Origin: Streptomyces sp. SAJ15
Lineage (GTDB): Bacteria > Actinomycetota > Actinomycetes > Streptomycetales > Streptomycetaceae
Direction: 5' to 3'
Length of the DNA stretch: 64,000 nucleotides
Assembly (NCBI RefSeq): GCF_007595705.1
Contig: NZ_NISY01000005.1
Location: 310,001-374,000, forward strand
Below, in pieces: positions 33,588 through 42,312 of this stretch; the stretch's first letter is position 1, and each line of letters begins with the position of its first letter. Position numbers and translations under genes: made by a program. The notes under the pieces were generated by a model. It did no database searches and was not told the DNA's origin. It saw only the letters and a program-made list of their open reading frames with translations.

Positions 33588-34451
33588 ATGTCGTCGCGCA
33601 CTACGACCGTTGTTCAGTCGCGACTGGAGCGGGGGTACTCGGTGGCTTCAGCCTTAACGTTGGATGTCCGCGTTCTCGGCCCACTACAGGTGTGGTCACG
33701 AGAACGTCCGGTGGAGCTCGGACCGGCCCGACAGCGCGCGGTGCTGTCGGCCCTGCTGCTGACTCCGGGGCAGGTGGTCGCGCCGGAGCGGCTCAAGGAG
33801 GCCGTCTGGCCGCAGAATCCGCCCCGGGCGGCGATGGCGAACCTGCACAGTTACGTCTCCAACCTCCGGCGCAAGCTGGAGCCGAACAGCCCGCCCAGGA
33901 GCCGGAACCAGATCCTGCGGCGCGAGCTCTCCGGCTATGTGCTGGACGTGGACACCGATCTCATCGACGCCTGCCGCTTCGAACAGCTGCTGCGGGACGG
34001 GCGACGGCTGCTGCTGACGGGGCAGCTCCAGCGGGCCGGCGCCACGCTCGAAGCGTGCCTGGCGCTGTGGCGCGGCTCCCCGTACGCGGAGATGCGCGAC
34101 TACGAACCGGCCGCGCACGCCGCCGCCCGGCTGGAGGAGCTGCGGCTGCTGGCCCTGGAGAGCCGCTGGGAGGCGGAGCTGCTGCACGGCCGGGACCCCT
34201 CGGTGATCGCCGCCGACCTGGCCACGGTCAGCCAGAAGTTCCCCACCCGGGAGCGGCTGAGCTGGCTGCACATGCAGGCCCTCTACCGCGCCGGCCGGCA
34301 GGCCGAGGCGCTCAAGGTGTACCACCAGACCAGGACCCTGCTCGCGGACGAGTACGGCGTCGACCCGGGACCCGAGCTCCAGGAGCTGTTCGGCACCATC
34401 CTCCGCGGCGCCTCGGCGGCCAGCCCGGTCTCCCCGGGGCCGGTCGGCTGA
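33588..34451 (+). CDS. SARP-family transcriptional activator
   Basis: A pathway-specific activator of the AfsR/DnrI/RedD (SARP) type, 287 residues from the ATG at 33588. An N-terminal winged helix (about 24-115: DVRVLGPLQVW, PARQRAVLSALLL, LHSYVSNLRRKLEP) binds direct repeats. A bacterial transcriptional activation domain follows (about 125-275, with LHMQALYRAGRQAEALKVY). The GTG at 33642 (269 residues, GGAGCGGGGG upstream) is an equally reasonable start, and a GTG at 33546 is also open. An in-frame TTA codon lies at 33654-33656 whichever start is used, pointing to bldA-dependent translation. The gene is divergent from the PKS, whose promoter carries SARP-like repeats, so it probably activates the cluster. 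Confidence 0.9.
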   Translation: MSSRTTTVVQSRLERGYSVASALTLDVRVLGPLQVWSRERPVELGPARQRAVLSALLLTPGQVVAPERLKEAVWPQNPPRAAMANLHSYVSNLRRKLEPNSPPRSRNQILRRELSGYVLDVDTDLIDACRFEQLLRDGRRLLLTGQLQRAGATLEACLALWRGSPYAEMRDYEPAAHAAARLEELRLLALESRWEAELLHGRDPSVIAADLATVSQKFPTRERLSWLHMQALYRAGRQAEALKVYHQTRTLLADEYGVDPGPELQELFGTILRGASAASPVSPGPVG

Positions 34452-34626
34452 TCCCCGCACCGCGCCCCGCGCGGGCCGCGCGGGGAGAACCACCGTGCAC
34501 GGCAACGCTGTTCGCCTGGCGTACGGCACCTCGCCATGTCCGTGACACCACCGCTTCCCCGGAGCTCGCTGCGCTGGGAACATCCCATCTGGCCCCCCGT
34601 CCCCGCACACCACGAGGTCCCGTCTC

Positions 34627-36684
34627 ATGTCCGATTACCACCGGCGGCGCTTCCTCCAGATCGCCGGCGCGGCCGCGGGCTTCTCGGCCCTGTCGAGCAG
34701 CATCGACCGCGCCGCCGCCATCCCGGCCACGCGCCGCTCCGGCACCATCGAGGACGTCGAGCACATCGTCGTCCTGATGCAGGAGAACCGTTCCTTCGAC
34801 CACTACTTCGGCGCGCTCAAGGGCGTGCGGGGCTTCGGTGACCCGCGCCCGGTGACGCTGCCGAACGGCAAGTCCGTCTGGCACCAGTCGGACGGCGCCA
34901 AGGACCTGCTGCCGTTCCACCCGGACGCCGACGACCTGGGCATGCGGTTCCTGGAGGGTCTGCCGCACGGCTGGACCGACGGCCAGGCCGCGTACAACGG
35001 GGGCGGGTACGACAGGTGGGTGCCCGCCAAGGGCACCACGACCATGGCGTATCTGACCCGTGAGGACATCCCCTTCCACTACGCGCTCGCCGACGCCTTC
35101 ACCGTCTGCGACGCCTACCACTGCTCGTTCATCGGCTCCACCGACCCGAACCGCTACTACATGCTGACGGGCCACACCGGCAACGACGGCAAGGGCGGCG
35201 GCCCGGTCCTCGGCAACGACGAGCTGGGGTACGGCTGGACGACCTACGCCGAGCGTCTGGAGAAGGCCGGCATCTCCTGGAAGGTCTACCAGGACATCGG
35301 CGACGGTCTGGACGCCAAGGGCTCCTGGGGGTGGATCGAGGACGCCTACCGCGGCAACTACGGCGACAACTCGCTGCTCTACTTCACCGCCTTCCGCGAC
35401 GCCAGGCCGGGCGACCCGCTGTACGAGAAGGCCCGCACCGGCACCGACGTCAAGAACGGCGACGGCTACTTCGACCGGCTGAAGGCGGACGTCAAGGCCG
35501 ACAAGCTGCCGCGGGTCTCCTGGATCGCGGCCCCCGAGGCGTTCAGCGAGCACTCCAACTGGCCCTCGAACTACGGCGCCTGGTACATCGCCCAGGTCCT
35601 GGACGCGCTCACCTCCAATCCGGCGGTGTGGGCGAAGACGGCCCTGTTCATCACGTACGACGAGAACGACGGCTTCTTCGACCACGTGGTGCCGCCGCTC
35701 CCCCCGAAGGACGCGTCCCGGGGCAAGTCCACGGTCGACGTCTCCCTCGACCTCTACCCGGGCGACAGCAAGCGGCCGGCCGGTCCGTACGGCCTCGGCC
35801 CGCGGGTGCCGATGCTGGTCGTCTCGCCGTGGAGCAAGGGCGGCTACGTCTGCTCGGAGACCTTCGACCACACCTCCCTCATCCGGTTCATGGAGCGCCG
35901 CTTCGGCGTGGTCGAGCCCCACATCTCGCCCTGGCGCCGGGCCATCTGCGGGGACCTGACCTCGGCCTTCGACTTCGAGCACCGGCGCACCCGGCCGGCC
36001 GAGCTCCCCGACACCGACGCGTACCGGCCGATCGACGACAAGCGGCACCCCGACTACTCGCCCACGCCGCCGGCCGACCCCTCGATGCCCAAGCAGGAGA
36101 AGGGCTCCCGGCGCACCCGCCCGCTGAAGTACGCCCCGCTGACCGACGGCTCCACGACCCCGTCGACCGGCCGCGTCACGCTAACCTTCAGCGGAGGCGA
36201 GAAGGCGGGCGCCTGCTTCACCGTCACCTCCGGCAACCGCACCGACGGCCCGTGGACCTACACCACCGAGGCCGGCAAGAAGATCTCCGACACCTGGAAC
36301 ACCGCCTACTCCCGGGGCGTCTACGACCTGACGGTGCACGGCCCGAACGGCTTCCTGCGCGGCTTCAGGGGCGCCGGCTCGGCCACCGACCCCGAGGTCA
36401 CCGCCCGTCACGTGGCCCGCGGCGGACGGCTCAGGCTCACCATGACCAACCCGGGCACGGTCGACGCCCACCTCACCCTCACCGACGCCTACACCGGCCG
36501 GAGCGAGACCTTCCGGGTGCGCGCGGGCCGCACCGTGACCCACACGGTGGAACCGCGCCGCGGCAGCCGCTGGTACGACCTGTCCATCACCTCGGACACG
36601 GACGAGAGGTTCCTACGGCGCTTCGCCGGACACGTGGAGACGGGTGAGCCGGGCGTGAGCGACCCGGCGATCATCACCGGGTGA
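34627..36684 (+). CDS. plcC: Tat-exported non-haemolytic phospholipase C
   Basis: A 685-residue secreted phospholipase C of the acid phosphatase-like (PLC-C/AcpA) family, which hydrolyses phosphatidylcholine-type lipids outside the cell. A twin-arginine signal (HRRRFLQIAG, residues 5-14) leads into an Ala-rich core. Family motifs visible are MQENRSFDHYFG, GSTDPNRYYMLTG, TYDENDGFFDHVVPP and RVPMLVVSPWSKGG. Two C-terminal beta-sandwich repeats (DUF756 type, about residues 500-680) follow. The length is normal for the family. The start ATG at 34627 has a weak GAGG upstream. A strong hairpin follows the gene. It is next to but probably not part of the PKS cluster. The family is certain, the exact substrate is not. 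Confidence 0.93.
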   Translation: MSDYHRRRFLQIAGAAAGFSALSSSIDRAAAIPATRRSGTIEDVEHIVVLMQENRSFDHYFGALKGVRGFGDPRPVTLPNGKSVWHQSDGAKDLLPFHPDADDLGMRFLEGLPHGWTDGQAAYNGGGYDRWVPAKGTTTMAYLTREDIPFHYALADAFTVCDAYHCSFIGSTDPNRYYMLTGHTGNDGKGGGPVLGNDELGYGWTTYAERLEKAGISWKVYQDIGDGLDAKGSWGWIEDAYRGNYGDNSLLYFTAFRDARPGDPLYEKARTGTDVKNGDGYFDRLKADVKADKLPRVSWIAAPEAFSEHSNWPSNYGAWYIAQVLDALTSNPAVWAKTALFITYDENDGFFDHVVPPLPPKDASRGKSTVDVSLDLYPGDSKRPAGPYGLGPRVPMLVVSPWSKGGYVCSETFDHTSLIRFMERRFGVVEPHISPWRRAICGDLTSAFDFEHRRTRPAELPDTDAYRPIDDKRHPDYSPTPPADPSMPKQEKGSRRTRPLKYAPLTDGSTTPSTGRVTLTFSGGEKAGACFTVTSGNRTDGPWTYTTEAGKKISDTWNTAYSRGVYDLTVHGPNGFLRGFRGAGSATDPEVTARHVARGGRLRLTMTNPGTVDAHLTLTDAYTGRSETFRVRAGRTVTHTVEPRRGSRWYDLSITSDTDERFLRRFAGHVETGEPGVSDPAIITG

Positions 36685-36728
36685 CGGCCGTGGGCTGATC
36701 CCGACCCGTTCACGGGCCTACGGGCCAC

Positions 36729-36764
36729 GGGGGCCGCTCCCGCGCGTACGCGGGGGCGGCCCCC
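36729..36764 (+). terminator. GC-rich hairpin after phospholipase C
   Basis: Sixteen-base arms (36729-36744 and 36749-36764) pair around the tetraloop CGTA with one G-T mismatch. No T-tract follows. It lies between the phospholipase and CapA genes. Confidence 0.75.
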
Positions 36765-36835
36765 GCACTCCGTACCTCCGCCGCCGGCCCCGGTCGGGTG
36801 CCGAGCGCCACCGAGGGAGCGAAGGAGGCAGCTAT

Positions 36836-38032
36836 GTGGGTAAATCTCATTATCGACATTCCTGTCCGCATACGAAGGCGGCGTGCACCGTGTTCCACTC
36901 CCTGCGCCACCGAACCGCGCCGGCGGCCGCCGCGCTCCTGCTCGGCATAGCCCTGGCCTGCGAAGCCGGATCCGTGCACCAGAGCGCGCAGCAGGGGCCC
37001 GCGCCGGCCGGCCGGGGCTTCACCCTGCTGGCCACCGGCGACCTCCTGGTCCACGCCTCGGTGATCCGTCAGGCGCGGGCCGACGCGGGCGGCGAGGGGT
37101 ACGACTTCCGGCGTATGCTCGCCGGGGCCCAGCCCCTGGTCAGCGAGGCTGACCTGGCGATATGCCATATGGAGACGGTCTACGGCTCCGACGGCGGCCC
37201 GTTCACCGGCTATCCCGCCTTCAAGACCCCGCCGCAGCTCGCCCAGTCGGTGCGGGACACCGGCTACGACTCCTGTTCCACCGCCTCCAACCACACGTTG
37301 GACGCCGGCGCCGAGGGGGTGCGGCGCACCCTCGACGCCATGGACCGGGCCGGCCTCCGGCACGCCGGCACCGCCCGCTCCGCCGGCGAGCGCGACTGGA
37401 CGCTGTTGAAGGCGGGGGATGCCGAGGTCGCCCATCTGGCGTACACCTACGGCACCAACGGCATACCCGTCCCCGAGGGCCGACCCTGGCTGGTCAACCT
37501 CATCGACCCGGAGCGGATCGTCCGGGACGCCCGGGCGGCCCGCCGGGCCGGAGCCGAGGTGGTGGTGGTGAGCCTGCACTGGGGCACCGAGTGGCAGCGC
37601 GCCCCCGACGAGCTCCAGCTCTTCGTGGCCCGGAGGCTCACCGCCTCGACCGACCGGGGCCACCGCGACATCGATCTCATCATCGGCACCCATGCCCATG
37701 TGCCCCAGGCGTACGAGAAGGTCAACGGCGTCTGGGTGGTCTACGGGATGGGCGACCAGATCGCCGGTGTGATGGGCGACCCCCGCGGCCAGATGGGCTC
37801 CGCCGCCCGCTTCACCTTCGCCCCGGCCACGGCCGGGGGCGCCGCGTGGACGGTGCGGAAGGCGGAGTTCATCCCCTACGTGGTCGACAACGATCCCATC
37901 CGGGTGGTCAACCTCCCCCAGGCCCTGGCCGAGCACCCGGACGACGCGCGCTACTCCACCGCTCTGAAGACCGTCCGCGACGCCGTCCTCGACCGCGGCG
38001 CCGACCGGGACGGCCTCACGATGGGCCGCTGA
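36836..38032 (+). CDS. CapA-family metallophosphoesterase, exported
   Basis: A 398-residue protein related to CapA/PgsA, a family tied to poly-gamma-glutamate synthesis but widespread with other roles. Metallophosphoesterase motifs run in order: LLATGDLLVH, ASNHTLDAG, SLHWGTEW and IIGTHAHVPQ. The first 42 residues have a basic stretch, a hydrophobic core (AAAALLLGIALAC) and a Cys that could be a lipobox, though ALAC is not the usual form. The GTG at 36836 is chosen because AAGGAGG lies 7 bases upstream; an ATG at 36834 in another frame stops serving as a gene within a short distance. A GTG at 36890 just before the signal core is an alternative. There are no capsule genes nearby, so the substrate is unknown. 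Confidence 0.85.
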   Translation: MGKSHYRHSCPHTKAACTVFHSLRHRTAPAAAALLLGIALACEAGSVHQSAQQGPAPAGRGFTLLATGDLLVHASVIRQARADAGGEGYDFRRMLAGAQPLVSEADLAICHMETVYGSDGGPFTGYPAFKTPPQLAQSVRDTGYDSCSTASNHTLDAGAEGVRRTLDAMDRAGLRHAGTARSAGERDWTLLKAGDAEVAHLAYTYGTNGIPVPEGRPWLVNLIDPERIVRDARAARRAGAEVVVVSLHWGTEWQRAPDELQLFVARRLTASTDRGHRDIDLIIGTHAHVPQAYEKVNGVWVVYGMGDQIAGVMGDPRGQMGSAARFTFAPATAGGAAWTVRKAEFIPYVVDNDPIRVVNLPQALAEHPDDARYSTALKTVRDAVLDRGADRDGLTMGR

Positions 38033-38700
38033 CCCGCCCCGACCCGCGCCGTCCCCCTTCCACGCCCTCGGAGCCACGCGCCCTCGGACCCACGCGCGCG
38101 CCCCGTCCCGCCGTCCGCCGCCGGGGGCGCGCCACGCGCTCGGCGACGTCGCTCCGCGGGCCGTGACCGGCGCGGGGGCCGGGCGGCGCCGGCGCGGAGC
38201 CCGGGCGCGGGCAGCGGCCCGGGGCGGGGCGGCGGGGCCCCGCGGGGGGCACGGGGGTAGTACGACGCACCAGGCGTCACGACCCGCCATCCGGGTGACA
38301 GGGCCGCGCGACTATTGCCCCGCGTAACAGCCGAATGGATTACTTGTCATTATCCAATCCGGTGGGTCGCCCATCCTTTCCGGGGAGTGGCGTTCGGCTT
38401 GCCCTCGCCTTTGCCTCACATCGGGCGGCGGCCTCGCCGAAAGTCACCTGGGCGTCCCCGGAAAAGGATTGGGAGGCGCCAGCCGGCGCCTTACGAGTCG
38501 CCGGCTGGCGCGCACCACACGCCGCGTCCGGGGAGCTTCGGGCCCATGGCCGTGGCGGCGTCGGCACACCGTCGACGGCGGAGCGTCCCTTCACCTCGAC
38601 GTGCGCGCACGATGCCAGCCGGGCGGATTTCGCCCCGTTCCAACGCGCCTCCATCGCGCGGGATTCCCCCATCGCACCGATAACCAAAGAAGGAGTGGCC
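38033..38700. other. Gap of about 670 bp, with one strong hairpin
   Basis: No convincing gene is present. The first half is extremely GC-rich (38150-38260). A short A/T-richer patch at 38320-38360 could hold a promoter for the downstream IPT/TIG gene, but no consensus is clear. A perfect hairpin lies at 38476-38511. The reading frame of the next gene is open upstream to 38335, but its RBS supports the start at 38701. Confidence 0.7.
38476..38511. other. Perfect 13-bp inverted repeat upstream of IPT/TIG gene
   Basis: The arms gcgccagccggcg (38476-38488) and cgccggctggcgc (38499-38511) enclose 10 bases. It could be a terminator or a leader structure of the gene starting at 38701; there is no T-run. 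Confidence 0.6.
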
Positions 38701-39444
38701 ATGCCCATTTCTCCCAATCAGGGATCGACCGGCGGCGGAACGACGGTCACCATCACCGGCACCAACCTCGGCGGCGCGCTCGCGGTGAAGTTCGGCAGCA
38801 AGCTGGCGACCATCACCGCGAACACCGCCACCTCGGTCACCGTCATCTCGCCCTCCGGCACCGGAGTGGTCGACGTCACGGTCGTCACGCTCGGCGGCGT
38901 CAGCAATCCGCTGCCCTTCTACTATGTGGGCGCCCCGTTCAAGTCGGGGCTGAGCGACCTGTCCGGGCCGACGGCCGGTGGTAACACCGTCACCCTCACC
39001 GGTGTGGGCCTGTCCACCGCCTCCGCGGTGAACTTCGGCGCCAACGCGGTGACCCCGGTGGTGCTCAGCGACAGCCAGCTCAGCGTCACGGTGCCGGCGG
39101 GCGCCGCGGCCGGACCCGTGGCGGTCAGCGTCACCACGCTCGGCGGCACCAACAACGGGCTGTCCTACACCTATGTGGACGTCCCCACGATCGGCGCCCC
39201 GCTTCCGGCCACCGGGCCGACGTCCGGCGGTACCCCGGTGACCATCCCCGGCACGGGGCTCAGCACCACCCAGTCGGTCACCTTCGACGGGGCCTCGGCG
39301 CCGTTCGTGGTGGTCTCCGACACCAGCCTGACCGCCGTCACCCCGCCGGGGACGGCGGGTGCCGCGGACGTCGTGGTGACCACCACCGGCGGCACCGTCA
39401 CCGGCGCCGGCGCCTTCAGCTACGTCGCCGGACCGGGTATCTGA
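38701..39444 (+). CDS. IPT/TIG-repeat protein, three repeats
   Basis: A 247-residue protein made of about three immunoglobulin-like IPT/TIG repeats. Each contains a (S/T)GG(G/N/T)xVT(I/L)xGTxL motif, a V(K/N/T)FG(A/S) strand and a closing V(T/S)(V/L)TTxGG. AAGGAG lies seven bases before the ATG at 38701. There is no signal peptide, TM segment or sorting motif, which is unusual for a fold mostly found in surface proteins. It is followed by a perfect hairpin and then by a second protein of the same kind, so the two probably arose by duplication. The function is not known; a surface or scaffold role would require non-classical export. Confidence 0.85.
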   Translation: MPISPNQGSTGGGTTVTITGTNLGGALAVKFGSKLATITANTATSVTVISPSGTGVVDVTVVTLGGVSNPLPFYYVGAPFKSGLSDLSGPTAGGNTVTLTGVGLSTASAVNFGANAVTPVVLSDSQLSVTVPAGAAAGPVAVSVTTLGGTNNGLSYTYVDVPTIGAPLPATGPTSGGTPVTIPGTGLSTTQSVTFDGASAPFVVVSDTSLTAVTPPGTAGAADVVVTTTGGTVTGAGAFSYVAGPGI

Positions 39445-39474
39445 CCGAAGGCCCGCCCACGGCCCCCGCAAAGC

Positions 39475-39511
39475 GAGCCCCGGCCGGTCAACCCCCCTCC
39501 GGCCGGGGCTC
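39475..39511 (+). terminator. Perfect 13-bp hairpin between the two IPT/TIG genes
   Basis: gagccccggccgg (39475-39487) pairs exactly with ccggccggggctc (39499-39511) around an 11-base loop. It ends 18 bases before the next start, so it may reduce read-through or sequester little of the downstream RBS. Confidence 0.75.
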
Positions 39512-39529
39512 TCCCCGGAAAGGGATTCC

Positions 39530-40588
39530 ATGCGTGAGCTCCACGATCCATCAGGCCGTCAGAGCGCCCAGCAGGTAGGGCCCGTCGTCGGTTCCGTCTC
39601 CCCGTCGTCCGGCCCGGCCTCGGGCGGCGCGCTCGTCACGGTGACCGGCTCGGGCTTCAGCGCGGTCACCGCGGTGTGGTTCGGCTCACTGCCGGCCATC
39701 CGCTTCACCGTCGAATCCTCCTCACGGATCACCGCGGTGACGCCGCCCGGCGCCGGCACCGTCCGGGTCAGCGTGAGCACGCTGTTCGGCGGCACGAGCA
39801 CCCAGAACGTCACCTACACCTACCTCACCGTGGCCGCCCCCCGGCTGACCGCGATCACCCCCGACTCGGGCCCGGTTTCCGGGGGGAACGTCGTCGCGCT
39901 GACGGGGACGGGTCTGACCGGGGCCACGGCCGTCCACTTCGGGACCGTCCCGGCGACCTCCTTCACCGTGGTCTCCGCGACCCGCATCAGCGCCGTCGTG
40001 CCGCCCGGCGTGGTCGGCCCGGTCGCGGTCACCGTCACCACCCCGGGAGGTGTCAGCGACGGTCTGGCCTACTACTACCTGGGCGCGCCGACGCTCACCG
40101 GTGTCAGCCCCGCCATGGGCCCCATCGGCGGCGGGAACACCGTGACGCTCACCGGCGACCACCTCTCCACGGCCACCGCGGTGCGCTTCGGGAGCGTGCC
40201 GGCCCCGTCCTTCACCGTCGTGTCCGACACCCGGATCACCGCGGTCGCCCCGCCGGGGGTCGGCACCGCGCAGATCACCGTCGAGACGACCGCCGGCGTC
40301 AGCAACGGGGTCCGCTACGCCTATCTCGCGGCCCCGGTGCTCGTCTCCGTCAGCCCGGACCGCGGCCCGCAGTCCGGCGGCGACAGCGTCACCATCGCCG
40401 GCACCGGCCTCACCTGGGCCTCCGCGGTCCGGTTCGGCTCCGCCTCGGCGACCTTCACCGTGCTCTCCGACACCCGGCTCACCGCGGTGGTCCCGCCCGG
40501 GAGCGGCACCGCGCCGATCACCGTCACCACCCCGGGAGGCGTCGGCTCCGGGATTTCCTATACGTATCTTTCGGCGCCCGCCATCTGA
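39530..40588 (+). CDS. IPT/TIG-repeat protein, four repeats
   Basis: A 352-residue protein of four regular IPT/TIG repeats of about 83 residues (roughly 18-100, 101-184, 185-266 and 267-352). Each begins with SP(S/D/A)xGPxSGG and carries VxFG(S/T)xxA, T(R)ITAVxPPG and TxxGxS. GGAAAGGG precedes the ATG at 39530. As with its neighbour, no signal peptide or membrane segment is seen. A terminator follows at 40615. The gene is separated from the KS-PKS operon by about 285 bp, so a link between them is only positional. Confidence 0.86.
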   Translation: MRELHDPSGRQSAQQVGPVVGSVSPSSGPASGGALVTVTGSGFSAVTAVWFGSLPAIRFTVESSSRITAVTPPGAGTVRVSVSTLFGGTSTQNVTYTYLTVAAPRLTAITPDSGPVSGGNVVALTGTGLTGATAVHFGTVPATSFTVVSATRISAVVPPGVVGPVAVTVTTPGGVSDGLAYYYLGAPTLTGVSPAMGPIGGGNTVTLTGDHLSTATAVRFGSVPAPSFTVVSDTRITAVAPPGVGTAQITVETTAGVSNGVRYAYLAAPVLVSVSPDRGPQSGGDSVTIAGTGLTWASAVRFGSASATFTVLSDTRLTAVVPPGSGTAPITVTTPGGVGSGISYTYLSAPAI

Positions 40589-40614
40589 GGGCCGGCCGGC
40601 TCCGACATCGCCCC

Positions 40615-40644
40615 GGTGCCCTTCCCCACGGGAAGGGCACCTTT
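40615..40644 (+). terminator. Rho-independent terminator after IPT/TIG pair
   Basis: ggtgcccttcc (40615-40625) pairs exactly with ggaagggcacc (40631-40641) around five bases, followed by TTT. It closes the IPT/TIG transcript ahead of the ketosynthase operon. Confidence 0.85.
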
Positions 40645-40768
40645 CCCTGCTTTCTCCACCTTCTCTTCACCGTCCTCTCCGGCCTTTGGCAGAACCCCTT
40701 TCGCCGCACCCGTGAATACCTTCTCGTACCACCCCCACGCATCGTTCACTCCCTTCCTCGCCTCATCC

Positions 40769-40812
40769 ACCGAAGTTAAAGTCAAACGCCCAACGACAAG
40801 CCGTACTTCGGT
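40769..40812. promoter_or_regulatory. Inverted repeat upstream of the KS-PKS operon
   Basis: ACCGAAGT (40769-40776) and ACTTCGGT (40805-40812) are exact complements around 28 bases of A-rich DNA. It lies 29 bases before the leader ORF. It is a candidate operator or a leader hairpin. Confidence 0.45.
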
Positions 40813-40840
40813 GAAGTCGCATCCCCGCAGGAGGGAATCC

Positions 40841-40876
40841 ATGCGTAATTCCCCCACGCCCGGAGGTACTCCATGA
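40841..40876 (+). CDS. 11-residue leader ORF coupled to the ketosynthase gene
   Basis: A tiny ORF encoding MRNSPTPGGTP. GCAGGAGGG lies close upstream of its ATG, and its TGA overlaps the ATG of the ketosynthase gene (ATGA). The ketosynthase also has its own GGAGG inside the ORF. A translationally coupled leader peptide is possible; chance is the alternative because the ORF is so short. Confidence 0.4.
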   Translation: MRNSPTPGGTP

Positions 40877-42237
40877 ATACACGAGAGGCCGCCCGACACG
40901 CCGGAAACGCCAGAGACGTCATGGTCACCGGAATGGGCTTCTGCCTGCCTGGCATCCACGAACCGGTCCGCACCGCGGCCGAGTTGTGGGACATCGCCTC
41001 CCGGGGCGCCACGTGTCTCGCCCGGGACGAAGTCTACTTCGGCTCCGTGAACCTCACTCCCGCGATGTTCGAGGAACGACTCCCCGATATTCCGGAATTC
41101 TTCTCCCGGCATTACACCGCCGCCCACCGGTTCGGTCTGATGGCCATGGCGGAAGCCTGCGCGGACGGGCAACTCAACTACCGCGCCGGCGATCTCGAGG
41201 AAGCCGCCATCCTGGTCGGGCGGGGCAGCGTGGACACCAACATCGACAGCTATCTGTCGGTGCTCGGCGCCGATCCGGACGCGGTGGGCGGGCTGGCGGC
41301 CATGGATCTGTTCGTCTCCGCCGAACAGGCCATGACCCCGTCCGACGTCGCTCTCGTCCAGTCCGCCCTGGCCCGGTCCACCGGTCCGTGCTTCACGGTC
41401 TCCTGCGGCTGCGCCTCCTCCGCCGTCCAGATCGGCAACGCCCGTCGGATGATCGCCCACGGCGAGGTTGACCTCGCGGTCGTCACCGGGGTGGACGTCT
41501 TCAACCTGCGGCTCCTGCAGAACATCCAGCGTCTGCTGCACGACACCCAGGCGGCGTACGACACGGTGCGAGCCGACGTGGCGCGGGCCGACGCGGTGCC
41601 CGACGCCGAGGGCATGCCCGACCTGGTGCCCTCGTTCGAGTCGCTGATGCGTCCCTACGACCGCCGGGCGAGCAGCATCAACCACGGCGAGGGGGCGGCG
41701 ACCGTGATCCTGGAGAGCCGCGAGCACGCGGAGCGCCGCGGCGCCTACACCTACGGCCAGGTCCTGGCCACCGCCCTGACCCGGGACGGGCTGGGCAACC
41801 CGCTCGCCGCCGACGAGTCCGGCGCCGAACTGGTGACGGCCGTGCGCAGGTGCCTGGGCGACCGGTGGCGCATCGAACAGATCCCGTACATCCACGGCGG
41901 CAGTGACGGCAATGTCGTGGTGACCGCCTTCGAGGCGAACGCGGTGCGCGAGCTGTACGGCGACGGCGTCGAGCCGCTGATGACCTCGCAGGAAGGCTGC
42001 TTCGGTCACAACGGGGCACCGTCCGGCTGCCTCGGGGTCGCCCTGACGACGCTGATGCTGGAGCGCGGCGAGGTCTGCCCGACCGCCAACTGCGAACAGC
42101 CCGTCGAGGGGCTGCCCTTCGACCCGGTGCCGGGCGTTCACTCGCGGCGGCTCGACTTCGATTACGCGCTCAACTTCAACTACCAGGTCGGCGGGGCGAA
42201 GCACGTCGTCCTGCTGGGTCGCCCGGATGCTGTCTGA
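40873..42237 (+). CDS. Free-standing divergent beta-ketoacyl synthase
   Basis: A 454-residue thiolase-fold ketosynthase of KAS II-like size. The nucleophile is Cys180 in SCGCASS. The two active-site His residues are in HGGSDG (near 341) and GHNGAPSG (near 378). The conserved Lys five residues before the second His in FabF-type enzymes is Glu here, and HGTxT reads HGGSD, so it is a divergent branch that may not decarboxylate in the usual way. The start ATG at 40873 has GGAGG six to seven bases upstream. It is 75 bp before the reducing PKS gene on the same strand and is probably cotranscribed. Possible roles are priming, chain transfer or an extra condensation for that PKS. I do not recognise a close named homologue. 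Confidence 0.88.
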   Translation: MNTREAARHAGNARDVMVTGMGFCLPGIHEPVRTAAELWDIASRGATCLARDEVYFGSVNLTPAMFEERLPDIPEFFSRHYTAAHRFGLMAMAEACADGQLNYRAGDLEEAAILVGRGSVDTNIDSYLSVLGADPDAVGGLAAMDLFVSAEQAMTPSDVALVQSALARSTGPCFTVSCGCASSAVQIGNARRMIAHGEVDLAVVTGVDVFNLRLLQNIQRLLHDTQAAYDTVRADVARADAVPDAEGMPDLVPSFESLMRPYDRRASSINHGEGAATVILESREHAERRGAYTYGQVLATALTRDGLGNPLAADESGAELVTAVRRCLGDRWRIEQIPYIHGGSDGNVVVTAFEANAVRELYGDGVEPLMTSQEGCFGHNGAPSGCLGVALTTLMLERGEVCPTANCEQPVEGLPFDPVPGVHSRRLDFDYALNFNYQVGGAKHVVLLGRPDAV

Positions 42238-42312
42238 CCGCGGCGGCGGGGCGGCCCCTCCCTCGGTGGCCGGCCGCCCCGCGAGGAACCGAGAACGAGG
42301 AAAGAGGACGCG

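Noticed and set aside
33110..33601. A minus-strand 163-residue ORF between the PKS and SARP genes
   Set aside because: Composition is not protein-like and it would cover the SARP repeats, the -10 box and the palindrome.
38335..38700. N-terminal extension of the first IPT/TIG protein
   Set aside because: The extension has no repeat or signal-like composition, contains the 13-bp hairpin, and the RBS at 38690 points to ATG 38701.
40558..40885. A Lys/Glu-rich minus-strand reading (VDEARKGVNDAWGWYEKVF and onward) after the IPT/TIG genes
   Set aside because: It looks somewhat protein-like, but its third codon positions are not GC-rich as in real genes here, it runs through the terminator hairpin and has no clear start.
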